Shown piece after piece: positions 11,012-18,459 of a stretch of DNA of 64,000 bases (positions are counted from its first letter, which is position 1; each line of letters begins with the position of its first letter). Under the pieces are notes generated by a model, which saw only the letters and a program-made list of their open reading frames with translations, was not told where the DNA came from and made no database searches. Source of the DNA: Pseudomonas sp. dw_358 (GTDB lineage Bacteria; Pseudomonadota; Gammaproteobacteria; Pseudomonadales; Pseudomonadaceae); NCBI RefSeq assembly GCF_018449655.1, contig NZ_JAAVUX010000006.1, positions 236,328-300,327 on the forward strand, read 5' to 3'. The translations under genes and the position numbers were made by a program.

Positions 11012-13432
11012 ATGACTAAATCTCCGTCTTCGGCAGCCGTCACTCGCTGGCCTATCTGGCTCGCAGTGTTCGGCATGCTGGTATTTGGATTGCCGTTCGC
11101 CATCGGTGGTGGCTATCTGGTATCGCTGCACGGCAGCTGGTACTTCCTCCTCGCCGGTATCGGCCTGCTGGTCTGCGCCGTGCTGCTGTGCAAGCAACGT
11201 CTGGCCGGTGCCTGGCTGTTCGCCGCGATCATGGTCCTGACCCTCATCTGGGCCGTAGCCGATGCGGGCCTGAACTTCTGGCCGCTGGTGTCGCGTCTGT
11301 TCGCGCCGGGCGTGCTCGCCCTGGTCGTCGCACTGGTCTACCCGACCCTGCGCCGCAACAACGGCCTGTCCGGCAATGGCGGTTATGCGTTGGGCGGCGT
11401 ACTCGCCGTGGCGCTGGTGGCCGGCGGCTGGGGTATGTTCATCCCCCACGATCCGATTTCGCCGACTGGCACTGGCCCCGGCCTGACCAAGGTCGACCCG
11501 GCCAACGCGCAGAAAAACTGGTCGCAGTACGGTAACGACACCGGTGGCAGCCGCTTTGCCGCTTTGGATCAGATCAATCGCGACAACGTCTCCAAGCTGG
11601 TACCCGTGTGGACCACCCACACCGGCGACGTCGCGATCAGTGACGGCAACGGTGCGGAAGACCAGAACACCCCGTTGCAGATCGGCGACAAGGTGTTTGT
11701 CTGCACCCCGCACAACAACATCCTGGCGCTGGATGCCGACACCGGCAAACAGATCTGGAAAGCTGACATCAATGCCAAGAGCAAGGTCTGGCAGCGCTGC
11801 CGTGGCCTGGCTTACTTCGATGCTACTGCGCCTGTCGCTCAGCCAACCGACGGCAGCACGCCGACCACTGCGGTCACTGTACCGGCCGGTGCCAACTGCC
11901 AACGTCGCCTGCTGACCAACACCATCGATGCTCGCCTGATTGCCGTCGACGCTGACACCGGCGCGCTGTGCCAGGGCTTCGGCACCAACGGCCAGGTCGA
12001 TCTTAAAGCGGGCCTGGGCGATGTCCCGGACTCCTACTACCAACTGTCGTCGCCGCCCCTGATGGCCGGCACCACCGTCGTGGTCGGTGGCCGTGTGGCC
12101 GACAACGTCCAGACCGACATGCCGGGCGGCGTGATCCGTGGTTTTGACGTGGTGACTGGCGCCATGCGCTGGGCCTTCGACCCGGGCAACCCGCAGGACA
12201 AGCAAGCTCCCGCAGCTGGCAAGACCTATGTGCGCAGTACCCCGAACAGCTGGGCGCCGATGTCCTATGACCCGGCCATGAACACCGTGTTTCTGCCCAT
12301 GGGCAGCCCGTCCACCGACATCTGGGGGGTTGAACGTACTCAGCTGAACCACAAATACGGTGCTTCGATTCTGGCGGTCAACGCCACCACCGGTGCCGAG
12401 AAGTGGGTCTACCAGACCGTTCACAACGACCTGTGGGACTTCGACCTGCCGATGCAGCCGACCCTCAGCGACTTCACCAAGGCTGACGGCACCCGAGTTC
12501 CGGCCGTGATCATCGGCACCAAGGCCGGCCAGATCTACGTGCTGGACCGCGCCACCGGCCAACCGCTGACTGAAGTCAAGGAAGTCCCGGTCAAGGCCGC
12601 CGACATCCCGAACGAACCGTACTCGCCGACCCAGCCGATGTCAGTGGGCATGCCACAAATCGGTGTGCCGCACTTCACCGAATCGGACATGTGGGGCGCG
12701 ACCCCGTTCGACCAGTTGCTGTGCCGGATCTCGTTCAAGAAAATGCGTTATGACGGCCTGTATACCGCGCCGGGCACCGACGTGTCCCTGAGCTTCCCGG
12801 GTTCTTTGGGTGGCATGAACTGGGGCGGTATCTCCACCGACCCGGTGCACGGTTTCATCTTCGTCAACGACATGCGTCTGGGCCTGTGGAGCCAGATGGT
12901 GCCGCAACAACGTGATGCCAAGACCTCGTCGGGTGGCGAGTCGATCAACACCGGCATGGGCGCCGTACCGCTCAAAGGCACGCCGTACGCGGTAAACAAG
13001 AACCGCTTCCTGTCGGTGGCCGGCATCCCGTGCCAGGCACCGCCATTTGGCACGTTGACCGCCATCGACATGAAAACCCGGAAGATCGCCTGGCAGGTAC
13101 CGGTCGGTACCGTCGAGGACACCGGTCCCATGGGCATCAAGATGCACCTGAAACTGCCGATTGGCATGCCCACCCTGGGTGGCACGCTGTCGACTCAAGG
13201 TGGCCTGGTCTTCATTGCCGGTACCCAGGACTACTACCTGCGTGCGTTCAACTCGGCCACCGGTCAGGAAGCATGGAAAGCCCGTCTGCCTGTGGGTAGC
13301 CAGGGCGGCCCGATGACTTATGTTTCGCCGAAAACCGGCAAGCAGTACATCATCATCACCGCCAGCGGTGCGCGTCAGTCGCCGGACCGCAGTGATCTGG
13401 TGATTGCTTACGCTTTGCCGGACAGCAAGTAA
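11012..13432 (+). CDS. gcd: Membrane-bound PQQ-dependent glucose dehydrogenase
   Basis: Quinoprotein oxidising glucose to gluconate in the periplasm, passing electrons to ubiquinone. It is 806 residues, full family length. Five membrane helices occupy the first ~145 residues, followed by the beta-propeller catalytic domain starting near NWSQYGNDTGGSRFAALDQI, with repeated PQQ-binding WxxG-type segments such as LDADTGKQIWKA. The cofactor is made by the pqq cluster 27-32 kb downstream in this window. Gluconate secretion by this enzyme underlies phosphate solubilisation by fluorescent pseudomonads. It is monocistronic, with a hairpin terminator behind it. Confidence 0.97.
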   Translation: MTKSPSSAAVTRWPIWLAVFGMLVFGLPFAIGGGYLVSLHGSWYFLLAGIGLLVCAVLLCKQRLAGAWLFAAIMVLTLIWAVADAGLNFWPLVSRLFAPGVLALVVALVYPTLRRNNGLSGNGGYALGGVLAVALVAGGWGMFIPHDPISPTGTGPGLTKVDPANAQKNWSQYGNDTGGSRFAALDQINRDNVSKLVPVWTTHTGDVAISDGNGAEDQNTPLQIGDKVFVCTPHNNILALDADTGKQIWKADINAKSKVWQRCRGLAYFDATAPVAQPTDGSTPTTAVTVPAGANCQRRLLTNTIDARLIAVDADTGALCQGFGTNGQVDLKAGLGDVPDSYYQLSSPPLMAGTTVVVGGRVADNVQTDMPGGVIRGFDVVTGAMRWAFDPGNPQDKQAPAAGKTYVRSTPNSWAPMSYDPAMNTVFLPMGSPSTDIWGVERTQLNHKYGASILAVNATTGAEKWVYQTVHNDLWDFDLPMQPTLSDFTKADGTRVPAVIIGTKAGQIYVLDRATGQPLTEVKEVPVKAADIPNEPYSPTQPMSVGMPQIGVPHFTESDMWGATPFDQLLCRISFKKMRYDGLYTAPGTDVSLSFPGSLGGMNWGGISTDPVHGFIFVNDMRLGLWSQMVPQQRDAKTSSGGESINTGMGAVPLKGTPYAVNKNRFLSVAGIPCQAPPFGTLTAIDMKTRKIAWQVPVGTVEDTGPMGIKMHLKLPIGMPTLGGTLSTQGGLVFIAGTQDYYLRAFNSATGQEAWKARLPVGSQGGPMTYVSPKTGKQYIIITASGARQSPDRSDLVIAYALPDSK

Positions 13433-13444
13433 CAGAAATACACG

Positions 13445-13483
13445 CCGCGGTCAGATCCACGACCGCGGTGTCTGCTTCTTTCT
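13445..13483 (+). terminator. Probable intrinsic terminator of gcd
   Basis: A perfect 8-bp stem CCGCGGTC/GACCGCGG with an 8-base loop lies 13 bases after the gcd stop, followed by a pyrimidine-rich TCTGCTTCTTTCT tail rather than a clean T-run. Confidence 0.6.
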
Positions 13484-13485
13484 AT

Positions 13486-13567
13486 ACGACCGAGCTTGCT
13501 CGGGAACAACACTGCGCGCGATGATCGGCCTGTCGCGGCGTCTGGTTCCCGAGCGAGCTTGATCCTG
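13486..13567. repeat. REP-type palindromic element, copy 2
   Basis: Inverted pair of the same unit seen after fdhA: ACGACCGAGCTTGCTCGGGAAC, then a ~40-base spacer, then GTTCCCGAGCGAGCTTGATC with two differences. It fills the space between the converging gcd and anti-sigma genes. Confidence 0.8.
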
Positions 13568-13571
13568 CCGT

Positions 13572-14234
13572 TCAAACTCCCGCCAACACCCCTTTATACA
13601 AAACCGCCCCCGTCGGCTTGCCACTCGGTGACCCACCCTTGGGTTCCTGGGTGATCGCAATCGTCACCGCACTGCCCAACAGCGCCTGCTGGCGCTCATC
13701 CAGCAGCACTTTTCCCTTGCCCTGAGTCGGCACCACGCCCAGTGACACCGGCACCCCATTGGCCGGAATGACCCACAACTCCAGGCTGTGATCATCGGCC
13801 GTGGCGGCCAGATGCAGCGGTTCCAGCTGCAGGTGATCGTGGAATGCCTGTACCCGCAAGGCCGCCTGTTCGCCCGCGTCGGTCAAGATCACGCTGTACT
13901 GTGCCGGTTCCGGACGCAACAAGAGCCCCACACCGATCACCAGCACCACCCCGGCGGCCATGGCCAGCTGGCGCCAGCGCCGAGCCCGGGGCACCGTCAA
14001 GAGCGGCGGTTCGATGCGCGCCACGATGGCACGCCAGACATGGCTGGGCACCGGTTCTTCGGGCAGGTTTTCGGTCAGGCTCGCAAGGGCGATGTGCCAT
14101 TGCGCGACTTCCGTGCGCAGGGCGGCGTCTGTCGCCAACAAGCGTTCGAAGCGGCGCCGTGCCGCCGGCGCCATCAGGCCGATGACATAATCACTGGCCA
14201 GCGCGCGACGTAATTCGGGACGTTGGTAGTTCAT
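13572..14234 (-). CDS. Anti-sigma factor, RskA-like
   Basis: A 220-residue single-pass membrane protein. The N-terminal ~85 residues form a cytoplasmic anti-sigma domain (SDYVIGLMAPAARRRFERL is typical of the RskA/anti-sigma-K group). One membrane helix lies at about 90-106. A periplasmic RskA domain follows, with LEPLHLAATADDHSLELWVI and the C-terminal ITQEPKGGSPSGKPTGAVLY signature. Its start overlaps the stop of the upstream sigma factor gene by four bases, so the pair is co-translated and should be sigma/anti-sigma partners. The signal that triggers release is unknown. Confidence 0.88.
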   Translation of the reverse strand: MNYQRPELRRALASDYVIGLMAPAARRRFERLLATDAALRTEVAQWHIALASLTENLPEEPVPSHVWRAIVARIEPPLLTVPRARRWRQLAMAAGVVLVIGVGLLLRPEPAQYSVILTDAGEQAALRVQAFHDHLQLEPLHLAATADDHSLELWVIPANGVPVSLGVVPTQGKGKVLLDERQQALLGSAVTIAITQEPKGGSPSGKPTGAVLYKGVLAGV

Positions 14235-14782
14235 GATTCAAGGCACCTGCGTAAACGCTCCATGCCGCGACGAATCCAGGATTTGATCGAGCCCAGGGGC
14301 GCCGCCATGTTCAGCGCCAGATCAGCGTTGGACAGGCCATGGAAATAGGCCGTAAGAATGGCCTGGCGCTGCTGGCCTTCCAGCGTTTCCAGGCAACGGT
14401 TCAAGGCTGTGGTATCACGGGCCGTGTTCAGTTGCTCGAACGCCGAGGGACTGTCATCGGGAACCGATTGCAGTTGGTCATCGTCCATGGGCGCTTCCTG
14501 GCGCTTGCGCAACAGGTCGATGGCCAGGTGGCGGGTGATGTTGATCATCCAGGTCATGGGCGCCGACAGCTCGCTGTCAAAGCGCGCCGCATGGTGCCAG
14601 ATGCGCACGAAGCTTTCCTGTACCACTTCCTCGGCCAGCTCGCGCCGACCGACACAGCGCAGTGCCACCCCGTGCAGGCGCGGCGCTACGTTGTGGTAGA
14701 GGCGCTCGAAGGCTCGGCGGTCACCCTGTGCACAGGCGCCGAGCAACTGCTGAAGTAAATCGTTTTCGCCGAGTCGAATCAT
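14231..14782 (-). CDS. ECF-type RNA polymerase sigma factor (SigK-like)
   Basis: A 183-residue group 4 sigma factor. Region 2 (about 22-90, including AEEVVQESFVRIWHHAARFD and the DNA-melting part MTWMINITRHLAIDLLRKR) and region 4 (about 125-180, ILTAYFHGLSNADLALNMAAPLGSIKSWIRRG) are intact. It lies three bases after the fasciclin gene and overlaps the anti-sigma gene, giving a three-gene unit. The pairing with an RskA-type anti-sigma is the SigK arrangement known from actinobacteria and many proteobacteria. It may regulate its own operon; no target promoter could be established by eye. Confidence 0.9.
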   Translation of the reverse strand: MIRLGENDLLQQLLGACAQGDRRAFERLYHNVAPRLHGVALRCVGRRELAEEVVQESFVRIWHHAARFDSELSAPMTWMINITRHLAIDLLRKRQEAPMDDDQLQSVPDDSPSAFEQLNTARDTTALNRCLETLEGQQRQAILTAYFHGLSNADLALNMAAPLGSIKSWIRRGMERLRRCLES

Positions 14783-14785
14783 CTA

Positions 14786-15379
14786 TCAGCTCTTGGGCAT
14801 GAGGACCTTGTCGATGACGTGGATCACGCCGTTGGACTGGTACACATCATAGGTGCTGATGTCGGCGGTCATGCCTTTTTCGTCCATCAGCACGATATTG
14901 TGCGGACCGTTCATTTTCACCCAGAGCTTGCCGCCCGCCACGGTGGTCAGCTCAGCCTTGCCGCCGCCCGCCTTGATGCGTTTTTCCAGTTCCATCATGT
15001 CCAGTTTGCCGGCCACTACGTGGTAGGTGAGGATGTGGGTCAGGGTCGCCTTGTTTTCGGGCTTGAGCAGGGTGTCCACGGTGCCGGCGGGCAGGGCGGC
15101 GAAGGCCGAGTTGACCGGGGCGAAGACGGTGAACGGGCCTTTGCCCTTGAGTGTCTCGACCAGGCCGGCGGCTTTCACGGCGGCGACCAGGGTGGTGTGG
15201 TCCGCCGAGTTGACCGCGTTATCGATGATGTCCTTCTGCGGCATCATGGCCTGCCCGCCCACCATCACTGAATTCATGGACATCTCGGCCGCTTGAGCGG
15301 GAAGTGCCATCAGGCCGCCGCAAAGGGCCAGGGTCAGAATGCTGCCGAGCATTGGAGCCTTGAGCGAAGTACGAATCAT
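14786..15379 (-). CDS. Exported fasciclin (FAS1) domain protein
   Basis: A 197-residue secreted protein. A signal peptide covers residues 1-30 (MIRTSLKAPMLGSILTLALC..., ending LPAQAAE). One FAS1 adhesion-type domain follows, with the family boxes GPFTVFAPVNSAFAALP and ILTYHVVAGKLD. The ATG at 15,379 has the site AAGGAAG and precedes a good signal peptide, so the longer open frame upstream was rejected. First gene of an operon with an ECF sigma factor and its anti-sigma. Bacterial FAS1 proteins are often envelope or matrix proteins; the ligand is unknown. Confidence 0.9.
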   Translation of the reverse strand: MIRTSLKAPMLGSILTLALCGGLMALPAQAAEMSMNSVMVGGQAMMPQKDIIDNAVNSADHTTLVAAVKAAGLVETLKGKGPFTVFAPVNSAFAALPAGTVDTLLKPENKATLTHILTYHVVAGKLDMMELEKRIKAGGGKAELTTVAGGKLWVKMNGPHNIVLMDEKGMTADISTYDVYQSNGVIHVIDKVLMPKS

Positions 15380-15401
15380 GGAAGTCTTCCTTATCGTTGG
15401 G

Positions 15402-15419
15402 CGGACAGATTTTTGTCCG
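15402..15419. promoter_or_regulatory. Dyad in the leader of the fasciclin-sigma operon
   Basis: Perfect inverted repeat CGGACA-GATTTT-TGTCCG, ending 23 bases upstream of the fasciclin start codon. The position suits an operator or an mRNA hairpin close to the ribosome site. Confidence 0.35.
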
Positions 15420-15563
15420 TGATCGGTATACGCAGCGGCCCGGCAATTGGATGCACAGCATCTGAAATGTTTTTTCGGGAACATAATGGGCCGAGTTGGA
15501 TCGAAACGACGATTTTGCCGTGCGCTCTGCCGAGCCGTGGCTTCACGCACAAGAGGGAAGGGA

Positions 15564-16109
15564 ATGAAGATTTTTCAGGGTATGGCGCTGGTTTCGCTGA
15601 TGGCTGTCGCGGCCAGTCCGGCGTGGGCGTTCAATCTCAACGATGCGGTCAATGCCGCGTCTACCCTCAATGGCAACAACAGCGGGGGCGCAGCGGCTGT
15701 GGGTTCGACCCCGCAGGCAGCCGGCCTGCTCAACAACCTGGGCAGCCAGCTCAAGGTGACCCCGCAGCAGGCCGTGGGCGGGACCGGCGCGATGCTCGGC
15801 CTGGCCAAGAACAAGCTGCAACCTTCGCAGTATTCCGAGCTGACTCAGAAAGTGCCGGGGTTGGACAGCCTGTCTGGCAGCAATGCCTTGGGCAGCCTGC
15901 TGGGCAACAGCAGTGGCAAGGAATCGGCGCTTAACAACACGCTGGGTAACGTGAAAAGCACCAGCGACATGAACAGTGCCTTCAGCGCCCTGGGCATGAA
16001 GAGCGGCATGGTCAGCCAGTTTGCGCCGGTGATTCTGCAGTATCTGGGGCAGCAGGGCGTCGGCGGTGGCGTGCTGAGCAGCCTGGGCAGCATCTGGGGA
16101 ACGAAGTAA
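15564..16109 (+). CDS. DUF2780 family exported protein
   Basis: A 181-residue protein with a signal peptide (MKIFQGMALVSLMAVAASPA, cleavage after WAF/AWA). It has a low-complexity Asn/Gly/Ser/Leu-rich body and the family-type C-terminus QFAPVILQYLGQQGVGGGVLSSLGSIWG. The start at 15,564 follows a strong AGGGAAGGGA site; the upstream extension lacks a signal sequence. Function is unknown. It diverges from the fasciclin-sigma operon, leaving a shared ~180-base regulatory region. Confidence 0.82.
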   Translation: MKIFQGMALVSLMAVAASPAWAFNLNDAVNAASTLNGNNSGGAAAVGSTPQAAGLLNNLGSQLKVTPQQAVGGTGAMLGLAKNKLQPSQYSELTQKVPGLDSLSGSNALGSLLGNSSGKESALNNTLGNVKSTSDMNSAFSALGMKSGMVSQFAPVILQYLGQQGVGGGVLSSLGSIWGTK

Positions 16110-16120
16110 CGGAGCGGCTG

Positions 16121-17002
16121 CTACGACGTTTTCAACGCTGCAATCCGCTCATCCTTGTCCCGCCACATCTGATTGACCCAGCCCTGCACGTGTTGGCGAA
16201 ACACTGGGTCGTTTTCGTAATCCCCTTGCCACAGGCCGGGGTCGATGTCGCGCGCCTGGATATCGATGATGACCTTGGGCACCTTGCCGCAGCACAGGTC
16301 CCAGAAGCCCGGAATGCCGGCGCCGGGATAGACCACGGTGACGTCCAGCAAGCGGTCAAGCTGCTCGCCCATGGCCGCCAGCACGAAGGCCACGCCGCCG
16401 GCCTTGGGCTGTAACAGGTAGCGATAGGGTGACGCCTGTTTAGCGTGCTTGGCGGCGGTGAAGCGGGTGCCTTCCAGATAGTTGACCACGGTCACCGGCT
16501 GGCGCTTGAATAACTCGCAGGCGGCCTGGGTAATTTCAAGGTCGTGGCCCTTGAGCTCCGGGTGGCGTTCCACGAAGGCCTTGCTGTAGCGTTTCATGAA
16601 CGGGTAGTCCAATGCCCACCAGGCCAGACCGAGAAAGGGTACCCAGATGAGCTCCCTCTTCAGGAAAAACTTGAAGAACGGTGCCTGGCGATTGAGCGCC
16701 TGGATCAACGCCGGAATATCGACCCAGGACTGATGATTGCAGACCACCAGATAGGACGTGTCTGTGCGCAGGCCCTCGGCGCCCCGTATTTCCCAACGGG
16801 TGGGAATGCACACCGCGAATATCAGCTTGTCGATCTCCGCCCAGGTCTCGGCGATCCACATCACCCCCGCCGACGCGTAGTCGCGCATGTAACCGGAGAA
16901 CACCAGTTTCATCAGCGCGAACACCAGCAACGGCCCGATCAGTACCACGGTGTTGAGCAACAGCAGCAGGACCACCAGACAACCCTTGCAGAAACGACGC
17001 AT
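16121..17002 (-). CDS. PlsC/YihG-like acyltransferase
   Basis: A 293-residue inner-membrane acyltransferase of the lysophosphatidic-acid acyltransferase superfamily. A hydrophobic anchor near the N-terminus (VVLLLLLNTVVLIGPLLVF) is followed by the catalytic H-x4-D box in NHQSWVDIPAL and the acceptor-binding EGTRFT motif. It resembles E. coli YihG, which incorporates unusual acyl chains at sn-2 of phospholipids. The start at 17,002 puts the anchor at the N-terminus; the frame is open 11 codons further. It stands alone between converging and parallel neighbours. Confidence 0.85.
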   Translation of the reverse strand: MRRFCKGCLVVLLLLLNTVVLIGPLLVFALMKLVFSGYMRDYASAGVMWIAETWAEIDKLIFAVCIPTRWEIRGAEGLRTDTSYLVVCNHQSWVDIPALIQALNRQAPFFKFFLKRELIWVPFLGLAWWALDYPFMKRYSKAFVERHPELKGHDLEITQAACELFKRQPVTVVNYLEGTRFTAAKHAKQASPYRYLLQPKAGGVAFVLAAMGEQLDRLLDVTVVYPGAGIPGFWDLCCGKVPKVIIDIQARDIDPGLWQGDYENDPVFRQHVQGWVNQMWRDKDERIAALKTS

Positions 17003-17065
17003 GAACGACTCGTGAAGTGACGAAAAGGTCGGCAATCATAAGCACCTGGGCGGCCGGAGCCAAAC

Positions 17066-17695
17066 TTAGATCGGCGGGCGGGAGTGTTCCATGGACGGCC
17101 GCTGCTCGACCACCGCGTACCAGGCAGCCAGCTGTGGATAACGCTGGCGCCAGCTCAGCTGCGGCTGACGGAAATCCAGATACCCCAGCACGCAGGCCAC
17201 GCCGATACTGGCCAGGTCGAAACTCGCTTCCAGCTCGGCGAGGCATTCGCGCTCCAGATAGGCCAGCCCCCGTTCGATCTTCTCGCTCTGACCCTCCAGC
17301 CACAGCGCCCAATGTTTCTCTTCCGGGCGCAGGGCGTGCTCGTAGCGAATCAACAGGGCCGCATCGAGCATCCCATCGGCCAGCGAACCGAGGGTCAGGC
17401 GGCGCCACCGTGCAGCCCCGACCGCCGGTAGCAACGGGGCGGTGGAGTGTCGGGAATCGAGGTACTCGCAGATCACCCGGCTGTCATAAAGCACCTCTCC
17501 ATTCGCCAGCACCAGGGCGGGCAGCTTGCCCAACGGGTTGGCTTGCACCAGTTCCGCTTCCGGCGTGACCGGGGTGGGTTGGATCGCTTTGAGGGTGACC
17601 TGATCCAACTGGCCGATTTCGTCGAGCAGCACGCGTACTTTGCGGGCGAAGGGTGAACCGGCGTTGAAGTAGAGGGTCATGCTGGGCACGGACAT
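17066..17695 (-). CDS. Glutathione S-transferase family protein
   Basis: A 209-residue cytosolic GST. The N-terminal thioredoxin-like domain begins MTLYFNAGSPFARKVRVLL and includes the glutathione-contact segments NPLGKLPALVL and LYDSRVICEYLD. An all-helical C-terminal domain follows from about residue 90. It resembles the YibF-like GSTs. The substrate is unknown. A start five codons later (17,680) is possible. Confidence 0.87.
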   Translation of the reverse strand: MSVPSMTLYFNAGSPFARKVRVLLDEIGQLDQVTLKAIQPTPVTPEAELVQANPLGKLPALVLANGEVLYDSRVICEYLDSRHSTAPLLPAVGAARWRRLTLGSLADGMLDAALLIRYEHALRPEEKHWALWLEGQSEKIERGLAYLERECLAELEASFDLASIGVACVLGYLDFRQPQLSWRQRYPQLAAWYAVVEQRPSMEHSRPPI

Positions 17696-17751
17696 TGAGA
17701 AGCCTCGGCAGGGTTGAGCGGCTATTTATAGCACCGCTGGCGTTATCTGCC

Positions 17752-18459
17752 CTACAGGCCGGGCGCATTCTGACGCCGCCGCCATTGGCTCAGGTGCTCG
17801 GTCAGTTCCTCGACCGTGTGCAGTTCCTGGCGTCGGGCGTGGCTGAGCAACACCAGCATCAGTTCAGCCGTGACCATGGCATCGGCAGCAGCATGGTGGC
17901 GTTCTTCGGCCTGCAAGCCGAACACCCGTGCCCAGCCATCCAGGCCGGCTTCACGGGGCGCCTTGTCCGGAAGCAAGAGCGGCGCCAGCTCGGCGATGTC
18001 CAGTACTTCTGCGCGCCAGCGATAACCCAGGTGTCGCTTGATGGCACGGGCCAGCATGCGCTGGTCGAACGGTGCGTGAAACGCCAGCAGGCGGCAGCTG
18101 CCGACGAACTCGAGGAAGTCCAGCAGCGCCTCGGCCGGGTCGGTTCCGGCCGCCAGCTCGCTGGGCCCCAGGCCATGGATCAGCACGCTGGGCCCGGTGT
18201 GGGAGGCATGGTGCAGGAGCGTGCGTTCAAAGGGCTGGGAGAAGTCGATGGCGCCGTCCTCGATGACCACGGCGCCGATGGACAGTACCTCGTCACGCTG
18301 GACGTTGAGACCGGTGGTTTCGACATCCACCACTACCCAGCGCTGTTGGCGCAGCTCACCTTGGCCTGGCCGGTCACCGGCCGGCAGGGCGTCCAGACGC
18401 TGGCGCTGGGAAGCGCTCACGGTCATTTCGGATTTGCGCCACCAGTGCAGCAGGCTCAC
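17752..18459 (-). CDS. DnaQ-like 3'-5' exonuclease
   Basis: A 235-residue DEDDh exonuclease. Exo I is VVVDVETTGLN (D-x-E) near residue 44, Exo II is the region LLAFHAPFDQRML, and Exo III contains HHAAADAMVTAEL (H-x4-D). It has the form of a stand-alone proofreading-type or RNase-T-type exonuclease, not the chromosomal DnaQ. It overlaps by four bases with the upstream DUF294/CBS gene; this pairing is common in pseudomonads and implies joint function, which is not established. Confidence 0.88.
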   Translation of the reverse strand: MSLLHWWRKSEMTVSASQRQRLDALPAGDRPGQGELRQQRWVVVDVETTGLNVQRDEVLSIGAVVIEDGAIDFSQPFERTLLHHASHTGPSVLIHGLGPSELAAGTDPAEALLDFLEFVGSCRLLAFHAPFDQRMLARAIKRHLGYRWRAEVLDIAELAPLLLPDKAPREAGLDGWARVFGLQAEERHHAAADAMVTAELMLVLLSHARRQELHTVEELTEHLSQWRRRQNAPGL

